Positions 1 through 5,900 are shown, counted from the stretch's first letter. The stretch: 7,052 nt of DNA from Actinomycetota bacterium (GCA_010032085.1 RGYL01000040.1:1-7052); one strand, 5' to 3'. A program made the numbers and translations. Notes: generated from the letters alone by a model not told the origin.

Positions 1-2
1 CA

Positions 3-263
3 GAGCCATATAACGGGGATATTGATGTCCAGAAATCACTTATTGAATTACACCGGAGCGATCCAGAAGCCGCTCTAGTTTTTGAAAGATTGGTTGATAT
101 TGATGAGGGTTTACAGGAATGGCGTTATCGTCATGTCAAAATGGTGGAGCGAACAATTGGAAGAAAAGTCGGGACGGGTGGATCTAGCGGAGCTGATTAT
201 TTGAGAGCAACTCTGTTTCAACCAGTCTTCCCAGATCTTTGGGAAATTCGAAGCAGTTTCTAG
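3..263 (+). CDS. kynA: Tryptophan 2,3-dioxygenase, C-terminal part (5' end outside window)
   Basis: This is the last 86 codons of a gene that enters from the left edge, open from position 3 to a TAG at 261-263. The family uses heme to cleave the indole ring of L-tryptophan with O2, giving N-formylkynurenine, the first step of the kynurenine pathway in the cytosol. The visible part carries the family's C-terminal signature. An RH dipeptide at visible residues 43-44 contains the histidine that in this family is the proximal heme ligand. It is followed by VERTIGRK and then GTGGSSGADYLRATL, the glycine/serine loop that contacts the substrate amino and carboxylate groups. The protein ends in FPDLWEIRSSF, close to the usual family ending. 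Complete family members are about 280-300 residues, so roughly two thirds is missing and the start cannot be judged. The gene converges on ileS and the two stop codons overlap. Family assignment is firm; activity is inferred. Confidence 0.93.
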   Translation, partial: EPYNGDIDVQKSLIELHRSDPEAALVFERLVDIDEGLQEWRYRHVKMVERTIGRKVGTGGSSGADYLRATLFQPVFPDLWEIRSSF

Positions 264-3200
264 TTTTTAGAGAGTTTTAGCGCTAATCCCAATTCGTCGC
301 CACCAAGTGCTAATGAGTTATCTCGCTCAAAAGTTGTCGCAAGAACTTCTTCACTTATGTGCGATTTTGCATCATTGATTGCCGAAGCAGCTTCATCCTT
401 GGCATTCCATTTGACGCTGATTCGATCGCTTACATCAAATCCAGAATCTTTCCGGGCATCTTGAATGGCACGGATCGCCTCCCGCACCAAGCCTTTATCA
501 ATCAATCTCTGATCAAGCGTTAAATCAAGCGCAACGCTCTCGCCAGAATGTGAGGCAACTGACCAGCCTGAGCGAGGTGTTTCGGTAATCACAAGGTCAG
601 ATTCAGTGAGCGTTGCACTTCCACCCGAATAAGCAATATCTACCGAGTTGGAGCTGCGGATCTTTCCAACTAACTCGGCGGCATCAAGGGTAGTAAGCGC
701 CTTTGCGATCTCTTGAACTGCGCCACCATATTTGTTTCCTAGAGATCTAAAGTTCGCCTTGATTGAGATATCAACGAGGTCACTTCCAGCAGAGGAGAGA
801 TCATCAAGGCTCTCGACATTTAATTCATCGGATATTTGATCCTTTAGTTCACTGTTTAAGTTTTTCCAGCCACTTGCCGAGATCAGAGCCCGTGAAAGGG
901 GTTGGCGAATCTTGACCTGGGATTGTGCGCGAGCTGCTCGACCCAACTCAACCAATCTACGAGCAAGAGCAACATCGGTTGAAAGATTGGAATCTATCGC
1001 CATTGAATCCTCAAGTGGGAAGTCGGCCAGGTGGACGGAGATTTGTGAGTTTGGATTGACCTTTCGAATCAGTACTTGCCAAACATGCTCGGTAATGAAA
1101 GGAACCATCGGCGCCATTAGCAGCGTAACTCTTTCTATGCACTCATGAAGAGTTGTAAGCGCGACTGGGTCACCATCCCAGAATCTGCGACGCGATCGCC
1201 GTACATACCAATTCGATAGATCATCTACGAACTGTGCAATCGCACTACCCGCACGCTGCGAGTCAAAATCAGCATATGCGGCATCAACTTCGCCGATAAG
1301 TTGGTTTAGCTCGCTCAAAATCCATCTATCCATCATCGGACGTTCATTTACTGGGACTGGAGTTGATGGGACATAACCAGATGCCGAGGCATACAAGGTT
1401 AGGAACGAGACGGTATTCCAATAAGTAAGGAGCGTCTTTCGAACAACTTCAGAGATGATTTCATGTCCAACGCGCCGGGCACTCCATGGTGAACCGGAAG
1501 CGAGCATGTACCAACGAACTGCATCCGCGCCATGGCGATCCATGAGCGGCATTGGCTCAAGGACATTTCCAAGATGCTTACTCATCTTGCGCCCATCTTT
1601 ATCAAGAATATGGCCAAGACAGAGCACGGTCTTATATGAAGATTTATCAAAGACTAAAGTTCCAATCGCCATCAGCGTGTAGAACCAGCCACGAGTCTGA
1701 TCAATCGCTTCGCAGATGAAATCCGCAGGGTATGAATCCTTAAATATTTCGGCAGAACCTGCTTTATGTGGATAGCCCCATTGAGCAAAGGGCATCGCGC
1801 CCGAGTCATACCAACAATCGATTACTTCTGGAGTACGGAGCATGAGTTTCTTGCAGGTAGGGCATTCGAAAGTTATCTCATCCACGTAAGGGCGATGTAA
1901 TTCCAAATTAGTTAGATCTTTACCGGCGACTTCTGCTAATTCAGATTTAGAAGCAAAGGCGAGCTCATGTCCCTCTTCGCACTTCCAAATGGGAAGGGGA
2001 GTGCCCCAGTAACGATTACGAGAGAGCGCCCAATCAATATTGTTATTTAGCCAATCTCCGTATCGACCAGTTTTTATGGTCTCCGGATGCCAATCCGTCT
2101 TCTCATTTTCACGCAGGAGGGCTTCCTTAATCTTTGTTGTGCGGATATACCAAGAAGGTTGGGCGTAATAGATAAGCGGAGTGTGGCACCGCCAACAATG
2201 CGGATATGAGTGTTGGAAAGTCTGATGGCGAAATAGCGAACCACCTTCCTTTAAGGCCTTAATCAAAGGCTTGTCAGCATCTTTGAAGAATTTTCCGCCA
2301 ACTAAGGAGACATCTTCTAGGAAGTGGCCATTTGCTGCGACCGGATTAACAACCGGGAGGTTGTAACGTTTACAAGTCGCTAAGTCATCCGCGCCAAATG
2401 CTGGCGCTTGATGAACGAGGCCGGTTCCATCCTCAGTCGTTACGTAATCTGCAAGAAGGACATAGTGAGCATCAGGAATTTCAACTAAATCAAGCGGGCG
2501 TCTGTATTTAACGAGTTCAAGATCTCTCCCGCGCACTCGTTTGAGTTCAGTGAATCCTGGCGCAACTTGGGCGGCTAAGTTTTCTGCTACTACTAGAACT
2601 TCTTCGGATAGCTCTCCGCCGGTTCTTATTACTAAATACTCAACATCGGGATTTACCGCTACCGCTGTATTTGAAACTAAAGTCCAAGGTGTGGTCGTCC
2701 AAACCAAGAGGCTGGCATTTAATTCAGCCAATTCACCACTAGTGATTGGGAATCGAACGTAAACCGAAGGATCGGTAACTGTTTCATATCCTTGAGCTAA
2801 TTCGTGATCTGAAAGTCCGGTTCCGCAGCGCGGACAATAAGGTGCAACCCGGTGGTCTTGAACTAAGAGTCCTTTCTTATGAATCTGTGCGAGCGACCAC
2901 CAGACACTCTCAATGTACTCATTAGACATCGTCCAATACGCCTCATCGAAGTCGACCCAGAAACCCATCCGCTCAGTCATCTCAGTAAAGGCGCTGACAT
3001 GGCGCTGTACAGATTCTCGGCACTTATCGTTGAACTTAGCTATTCCATATTTCTCAATATCTCCCTTACCGGAGAAGCCAAGTTCTTTCTCAACTGCAAT
3101 CTCAACTGGAAGTCCATGGCAATCCCAACCAGCTTTGCGGATTACATGTTTGCCTTTCATCGTGTGATAACGAGGAAAGACATCTTTAAAAACGCGCGCC

Positions 3201-3391
3201 TCGATGTGATGCGTTCCGGGCATGCCATTTGCAGTAGGTGGCCCTTCATAAAAAGTCCACGATTCCCCATCGGCCCGTTGGGCTAGGCTCTTATGAAATA
3301 TTTCTTGAGTGCTCCAAAAAGAGAGAATCTCGCGCTCGACTTTAGGAAGATCAATTTGAGGACTGAGCGCCTCATAAGGTGAATTAGTCAT
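260..3391 (-). CDS. ileS: Isoleucyl-tRNA synthetase (type 2, eukaryote-like class)
   Basis: This cytosolic class I enzyme attaches isoleucine to tRNA-Ile and hydrolyses mischarged valine. From the ATG at 3389-3391 it is 1043 residues, the normal length. The Rossmann catalytic domain carries the HIGH-type motif as PGTHH (G59 to H62) and the KMSKS-type loop as KMSKH (K602 to H606). The inserted editing domain shows WTTTPWTL at about 231-238 and GTGLVHQAPAFG at about 322-333. Cysteine pairs at 186/189, 399/402 and 510/513 may bind zinc. The alpha-helical anticodon-binding region has NWYVRRSRRRFW at about 727-738, followed by a C-terminal extension. The motif wording is that of the actinobacterial/eukaryotic type 2 group, which is typically insensitive to mupirocin (family knowledge, not visible here). 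The frame stays open 12 codons upstream to a TTG at 3425-3427, but that lies inside the T-box hairpin, whereas the ATG follows a purine-rich ribosome site; I chose the ATG. Regulation is by the T-box immediately upstream. Confidence 0.97.
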   Translation of the reverse strand: MTNSPYEALSPQIDLPKVEREILSFWSTQEIFHKSLAQRADGESWTFYEGPPTANGMPGTHHIEARVFKDVFPRYHTMKGKHVIRKAGWDCHGLPVEIAVEKELGFSGKGDIEKYGIAKFNDKCRESVQRHVSAFTEMTERMGFWVDFDEAYWTMSNEYIESVWWSLAQIHKKGLLVQDHRVAPYCPRCGTGLSDHELAQGYETVTDPSVYVRFPITSGELAELNASLLVWTTTPWTLVSNTAVAVNPDVEYLVIRTGGELSEEVLVVAENLAAQVAPGFTELKRVRGRDLELVKYRRPLDLVEIPDAHYVLLADYVTTEDGTGLVHQAPAFGADDLATCKRYNLPVVNPVAANGHFLEDVSLVGGKFFKDADKPLIKALKEGGSLFRHQTFQHSYPHCWRCHTPLIYYAQPSWYIRTTKIKEALLRENEKTDWHPETIKTGRYGDWLNNNIDWALSRNRYWGTPLPIWKCEEGHELAFASKSELAEVAGKDLTNLELHRPYVDEITFECPTCKKLMLRTPEVIDCWYDSGAMPFAQWGYPHKAGSAEIFKDSYPADFICEAIDQTRGWFYTLMAIGTLVFDKSSYKTVLCLGHILDKDGRKMSKHLGNVLEPMPLMDRHGADAVRWYMLASGSPWSARRVGHEIISEVVRKTLLTYWNTVSFLTLYASASGYVPSTPVPVNERPMMDRWILSELNQLIGEVDAAYADFDSQRAGSAIAQFVDDLSNWYVRRSRRRFWDGDPVALTTLHECIERVTLLMAPMVPFITEHVWQVLIRKVNPNSQISVHLADFPLEDSMAIDSNLSTDVALARRLVELGRAARAQSQVKIRQPLSRALISASGWKNLNSELKDQISDELNVESLDDLSSAGSDLVDISIKANFRSLGNKYGGAVQEIAKALTTLDAAELVGKIRSSNSVDIAYSGGSATLTESDLVITETPRSGWSVASHSGESVALDLTLDQRLIDKGLVREAIRAIQDARKDSGFDVSDRISVKWNAKDEAASAINDAKSHISEEVLATTFERDNSLALGGDELGLALKLSKN

Positions 3392-3394
3392 GAT

Positions 3395-3419
3395 CCTCCC
3401 TTCCATAGTTATTGGAGGG
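3395..3419 (-). promoter_or_regulatory. ileS ribosome-binding site and alternative sequestrator hairpin
   Basis: The ileS Shine-Dalgarno is the purine run AAGGGAGG (3402-3395), three bases before the ATG when GGAGG is counted and six when AAGG is counted. Upstream, CCCTCC (3419-3414) can pair either with GGAGG (5 bp) or with GGAAGGG around a one-base bulge (6 pairs, 9-nt loop). Either form hides the ribosome site. The same CCCTCC is the 3' strand of antisequestrator helix A1, so the two structures exclude one another. This is the expected off state when tRNA-Ile is fully charged. Confidence 0.75.
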
Positions 3420-3448
3420 GCGATCAAAGGATCGCGGTACCACCCGCC
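3414..3448 (-). promoter_or_regulatory. T-box antisequestrator helix with 7-nt bulge
   Basis: Read on the minus strand, helix A2 is a perfect 6-bp GCGATC / GATCGC (3435-3430 with 3425-3420) closed by a CTTT loop. Helix A1 is GGCGGG (3448-3443) against CCCTCC (3419-3414), with one C-U mismatch. Between them the 5' strand bulges exactly seven bases, TGGTACC (3442-3436). This is the conserved T-box bulge, whose TGGT pairs with the free ACCA end of uncharged tRNA. The 3' strand of A1 contains CCTCC, complementary to the ileS ribosome site, so forming this helix should free that site. Confidence 0.88.
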
Positions 3449-3557
3449 TTATCTACCGAAACGGTAGATATCTTCATGACCTTGTTGTCAGTTCTACGTG
3501 AGCCTTCCGGCACATTTCTTCTGACTCGCTCTTGGGTGATTGCCCAGTCCCTGCGAA

Positions 3558-3649
3558 TTTCTTTCAAGGTGTCTTGCGACTGGTGAATTTTAGCCCATCA
3601 AACTGTGGCGAGTGGCATTTGGCCTGCATAACCCCTAGCCTTCGGCGCT
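3558..3649. other. Upstream part of divergent ileS / DksA-like intergenic region
   Basis: The whole intergenic region spans 3392-3649 (258 bp) and most of it is the T-box leader. This remaining part must hold the promoters for both directions. For ileS, a TAAAAT hexamer on the minus strand at 3592-3587 is a possible -10 that would start the transcript near 3580, just ahead of stem I, but I see no convincing -35 at the right distance. For the plus strand, CATAAC at 3627-3632 is a weak -10 candidate, also without a good -35. No operator palindrome is evident. An in-frame TAA at 3629-3631 limits how far upstream the DksA-like gene can begin. Confidence 0.45.
3637..3649 (+). other. Small possible UUCG hairpin abutting the DksA-like start codon
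   Basis: AGCC, TTCG and GCGCT are contiguous here. AGC (3637-3639) can pair with GCT (3647-3649), and C3640 with G3645 closes a TTCG tetraloop, leaving C3646 bulged. The cUUCGg loop is an unusually stable RNA tetraloop. The hairpin ends on the base before the GTG start and occupies the place where a Shine-Dalgarno would sit. It is short and could be chance. Confidence 0.3.
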
Positions 3650-4459
3650 GTGCCATTGAAGAAAAAACTTGCTAAGGCGGTAGCTAAATTGAAAAAGGCT
3701 CCAAAGAAGAAGGTCGCCCCAAAGAAGACTCCGGCAAGTAAGTCGGCGAAGAAGTCGGTAAAGAAGGCTCCTGCAAAGAAAGCTCCTGCAAAAAAGGCGC
3801 CGGAAAAGAAAGCACCGCCAAAAAAAGTTCCGCCCAAGAAAGCTCCAGCCAAGAAACAACCCGCGGAGATAATTAAAGGCCAACATAAGACTGCGCTAAC
3901 AAGTAGCACTGCTAAGGGCGCAACAACTATCTCGGTTTATAAGCCTGAAGTAGAAGCTAGCGATGTCGTTGTTGTAGAAGAAAAACGGCTAGTTCTTCCG
4001 CCACCAATCCGCAAGCCAAAACCTGGGAAAAAGCCGGCATCGCTTAAGCCGATCAAGGCTGCCCCTGCTCCACTTGTAGTAAGCGAGGGCGCTGAGAATT
4101 GGAGCGCAACTGAGTTGAAATCAATTAGAAGCGAACTCGCAAAAGATTTAGTTCGACTAAAGAAAGAGCTTGCCGAAGTCGAAAGTGAGATGGATGCGCT
4201 GATTGAAGCCTCTGGTGTTGGCGCAGGCGATGACCAGGCTGACGCAGGTGCAAAAACTTTTGAGCGCGAACATGAAATGTCACTTGTCTACAACGCGCGC
4301 GATATGGTCTTGCAAACCGAACGCGCATTAGAGCGAATTGATAATAAGAGTTACGGTCGCTGCGAAGATTGCGGTAACCCAATAGGTAAAGCACGGTTAC
4401 AAGTGTTTCCGAGAGCAACGCTCTGCATGATATGCAAACAGAAGGAAGAGCGCCGCTAA
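3650..4459 (+). CDS. DksA/TraR zinc-finger protein with Lys/Ala/Pro-rich histone-H1-like N-terminal tail
   Basis: The protein has 269 residues in three parts. Residues 1-72 are an extremely basic Lys/Ala/Pro tail with KKAPx pentads, as in eukaryotic H1 and mycobacterial HU tails. Residues 73-150 are a low-complexity, probably disordered linker with further KPKPGKKP patches. Residues 151-269 form a DksA/TraR module: a helical hairpin (about 153-188 and 205-232) with a loop containing DQADAG (195-200), then a four-cysteine finger C238-x2-C241-x17-C259-x2-C262, the same spacing as E. coli DksA. Family members bind the RNA polymerase secondary channel; the basic tail suggests DNA or RNA binding as well. 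Relatives beside lspA in other actinobacteria share this plan, and I recall a Streptomyces homologue reported as nucleoid-associated, which I could not verify. Start: GTG at 3650 (TTG at 3656 possible); no Shine-Dalgarno is visible and the next Met is residue 181. Its 3' end overlaps lspA by 28 bp. Polymerase versus nucleoid role is unresolved. Confidence 0.9.
   Translation: MPLKKKLAKAVAKLKKAPKKKVAPKKTPASKSAKKSVKKAPAKKAPAKKAPEKKAPPKKVPPKKAPAKKQPAEIIKGQHKTALTSSTAKGATTISVYKPEVEASDVVVVEEKRLVLPPPIRKPKPGKKPASLKPIKAAPAPLVVSEGAENWSATELKSIRSELAKDLVRLKKELAEVESEMDALIEASGVGAGDDQADAGAKTFEREHEMSLVYNARDMVLQTERALERIDNKSYGRCEDCGNPIGKARLQVFPRATLCMICKQKEERR
3761..3856 (+). repeat. Degenerate 15-bp tandem repeat encoding KKAPx pentapeptides
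   Basis: Six consecutive in-frame 15-bp units plus a final KK encode residues 38-69 of the DksA-like protein. The units are KKAPA, KKAPA, KKAPE, KKAPP, KKVPP and KKAPA. Codons vary between units (AAG/AAA, GCT/GCA/GCG/GCC, CCT/CCA/CCG/CCC), so this is mostly a protein-level repeat and not a fresh DNA duplication. Looser KK-P units continue upstream to about residue 15. The coding strand is purine-rich, with A runs of six to seven (for example 3818-3827). Copy number is likely to vary between strains. Confidence 0.85.
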
Positions 4460-4962
4460 AGTCGTCCCGTGCTGAGCGCGCGCGACGACTCTTCATCGCA
4501 GTAACAACTTCAATATTTGCCTTAGATTTAGCGACAAAAAATTGGGCTGAAGCAGAATTGAAATTCCGTGAGCCGATCAAAGTATTAGGTGAATTTCTAC
4601 AGCTTTCTTATTCAACAAATTCGGGTGCCGCATTTAGCCTTTTTACCGATGCAACTCTTTTTTTATCTTCGCTCAAGTTAGCAGTCGCTGGTTTCATCAT
4701 CTTTTACATACGAAGAGTCACGCGGCCCGTTTGGTCACTGGGCTTTGCGCTCCTGCTTGGGGGAGTCCTAGGCAATCTTTATGACCGAATTCTTAGGCCA
4801 CCAGGCCTATGGCGTGGGGAAGTAATTGATTGGATTGAACTTCCGAATTGGCCCACCTTCAATATTGCCGATAGCGCAATAGTTTCTGCCGGCATACTTA
4901 TGACGATTCTGGCGATGCGTAACATTTCTACGACGCTTCCTCCCGAGAATCGGAGCAACTAG
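4432..4962 (+). CDS. lspA: Lipoprotein signal peptidase (signal peptidase II)
   Basis: This integral membrane aspartic protease cuts the signal peptide from prolipoproteins just before the lipid-modified cysteine. The 176-residue protein has the expected four hydrophobic spans, at about 18-36, 75-94, 99-117 and 141-163. Family motifs appear in order: DLATKNWAE (32-40), NSGAAFSLF (63-71), GGVLGNLYDR (110-119), VIDWIE (131-136) and PTFNIADSAI (141-150). The catalytic aspartates are D118 in NLYDR and D147 in FNIAD; both are present. The ATG at 4432 lies inside the DksA-like gene, overlapping it by 28 bp, and no later in-frame ATG, GTG or TTG precedes the first membrane span, so this start is favoured despite a poor ribosome site. 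A small hairpin AGAGC/GCTCT (4412-4424) sits just upstream. Expression by translational coupling or reinitiation after the DksA-like stop is likely but inferred. Confidence 0.96.
   Translation: MQTEGRAPLKSSRAERARRLFIAVTTSIFALDLATKNWAEAELKFREPIKVLGEFLQLSYSTNSGAAFSLFTDATLFLSSLKLAVAGFIIFYIRRVTRPVWSLGFALLLGGVLGNLYDRILRPPGLWRGEVIDWIELPNWPTFNIADSAIVSAGILMTILAMRNISTTLPPENRSN
4952..4955 (+). promoter_or_regulatory. Ribosome-binding site supporting the TTG start of the pseudouridine synthase
   Basis: GGAG lies eight bases before TTG 4964-4966, within the last codons of lspA. It is the best-spaced ribosome site in the plus-strand gene block and decides the non-ATG start, since no nearer ATG or GTG in this frame would keep the complete S4 domain. 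Confidence 0.65.
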
Positions 4963-4963
4963 C

Positions 4964-5899
4964 TTGAGCGAGCGGGAGAAGCGGTCACTCCAGATCGAAT
5001 CGGAATATGAAGGTGAGCGGGTTGATGTCGCTCTCGCCGCGCTTCTAGGAATTTCTCGTAGCGCGGTTGCGGACCTGCTAAATGCAGGTGAAGTTTTGCA
5101 GGGAAAGAAACCATTAGTTAAATCTGATCGGCTTCGCGCTGGGGATCGCATTCAAGTATTGATGCCTGCCGCAATCGATCCGCTCGATTTCACTCGGGTG
5201 GTGAGCGAAGAACTAAATGTTGTTTACGACGATGCTGATGTTGTAGTTGTAAATAAGCCAGTCGGTGTAGCGGCGCATCCAAGTCCCGGTTGGCAAGGCC
5301 CAACAGTTTTAGGAGATTTAATTTCCAAGGGTTATCGCATCTCCACCTCAGGATCTGAGGAACGCAAGGGAATTGTCCAGCGTTTGGATGTCGGAACAAC
5401 TGGGTTGATGGTGGTTGCAAAACATGAAGATTCTTACATTGCGCTAAAGAATCAATTTCGAGTGCGTACCGTAACAAAGGTTTATCACGCACTCGTTCAA
5501 GGCCATATGGATCCTGCAGAAGGAACAATTGATGCACCGATTGGTAGACATCCTAAGGAAGATTATCGATTTGCAGTTGTCGCAGATGGGAAAGCGAGCA
5601 TTACACATTTTTCTTTAATCGAGTTTTTTCCAGGAGCAACTCTTCTAAAAGTTGAGTTGGAAACTGGGCGAACTCATCAGATTCGCGTTCACTTTAGCGC
5701 GCTACGTCATCCCTTAGTTGGCGATCTCGCATATGGCTCAGATCCGGTTTTAGCAAGTAAGTTGGAGTTGAAGAGACCTTGGTTACACGCAATGGAGCTC
5801 GCCTTTGATCAGCCATCCACGGGGGAGCGGGTAAAACTCGAGGCTCCGTATCCCGACGACTTAAAACGCGCCTTAGCGCTTCTCGGCTCGAAGTCATAG
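4964..5899 (+). CDS. RluA/RluD-family 23S rRNA pseudouridine synthase
   Basis: The family isomerises specific uridines in RNA to pseudouridine; RluD itself acts on helix 69 of 23S rRNA. The 311 residues begin with an S4 RNA-binding domain (about 17-66; ERVDVALAALLGISRSAV, then RLRAGDRIQVLMP). The catalytic domain runs from about 84 onward, with VVNKPVGVAAHP (95-106), the active-site motif RLDVGTTGLMVVAK in which D142 is the catalytic aspartate, KVYHALVQG (172-180) and GRTHQIRVHFSALRHPLVGDLAYG (235-258, of which the first residues bind the target base). The residue before RLD is Q139, where the family usually has His. The gene starts with TTG one base after the lspA stop, with GGAG upstream, so it is almost certainly co-transcribed and coupled. 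Position next to lspA and dnaE matches actinobacterial genomes. Whether it is a true RluD, acting on helix 69, cannot be told from sequence alone, so no symbol is given. Confidence 0.94.
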   Translation: MSEREKRSLQIESEYEGERVDVALAALLGISRSAVADLLNAGEVLQGKKPLVKSDRLRAGDRIQVLMPAAIDPLDFTRVVSEELNVVYDDADVVVVNKPVGVAAHPSPGWQGPTVLGDLISKGYRISTSGSEERKGIVQRLDVGTTGLMVVAKHEDSYIALKNQFRVRTVTKVYHALVQGHMDPAEGTIDAPIGRHPKEDYRFAVVADGKASITHFSLIEFFPGATLLKVELETGRTHQIRVHFSALRHPLVGDLAYGSDPVLASKLELKRPWLHAMELAFDQPSTGERVKLEAPYPDDLKRALALLGSKS

Positions 5900-5900
5900 C

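Larger units (their letters stand above)
3395..3557 (-). promoter_or_regulatory. T-box riboswitch (tRNA-Ile sensing, translational type) of ileS
   Basis: The leader binds uncharged tRNA-Ile and raises ileS expression when isoleucine charging falls. Parts in transcript order on the minus strand: a short stem I with base pairs TTCGC 3557-3553 / GCGAG 3529-3525 and an upper TGGG 3546-3543 / CCCA 3536-3533. A candidate Ile specifier ATC lies at 3540-3538, followed by A as is usual. Stem II is 3515-3496 with a GGAA loop. Stem III is a perfect 9-bp hairpin, 3470-3450, with a TTT loop. Then comes the hallmark GGGTGGTACCGCG at 3445-3433. In its TGGT the last base complements the A discriminator expected of tRNA-Ile. 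Stem I is far shorter than in Firmicute T-boxes, resembling the ultrashort class described for actinobacterial ileS leaders. No U-run follows any hairpin, so control of translation rather than termination is inferred. The T-box element itself is certain; the stem I fold and specifier placement are tentative, because ATC falls in the terminal loop of the fold I drew. Confidence 0.93.

Noticed and set aside
255..280. Intrinsic terminator between the dioxygenase gene and ileS
   Set aside because: There is a short T run at 264-268, but only a 3-4 bp potential stem before it and no GC-rich hairpin.
3392..3427. A TTG start at 3425-3427 that would lengthen IleRS by 12 residues
   Set aside because: It lies in the CTTT loop and stem of the T-box A2 hairpin and has no ribosome site. 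The extra residues do not look like the family N-terminus, and the ATG at 3391 follows a strong purine-rich site.
3395..3470. Transcription-attenuating terminator in the ileS leader
   Set aside because: None of the hairpins is followed by a run of T on the minus strand. The final hairpin covers the ribosome site instead, so translational control fits better.
3815..3830. Programmed -1 frameshift at the A7 run within CCA AAA AAA GTT
   Set aside because: Uninterrupted reading gives the complete expected DksA domain, and there is no downstream pseudoknot or partner open frame that I can see.
3761..3856. CRISPR-like array
   Set aside because: The periodicity is 15 bp with no spacers, and it is explained by in-frame pentapeptide repeats.
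3598..3909. Minus-strand open frames giving a repetitive Phe/Gly/Ala-rich membrane-like protein
   Set aside because: They are the reverse-strand reading of the KKAPx codons in the DksA-like gene; AAG/AAA on the plus strand becomes Phe/Leu codons. There is no ribosome site or homology.
4125..4580. Minus-strand open frame of 151 codons across the DksA-like/lspA junction
   Set aside because: It lies opposite two well-supported genes, has no recognisable domain and has basic, low-information content typical of a shadow frame.
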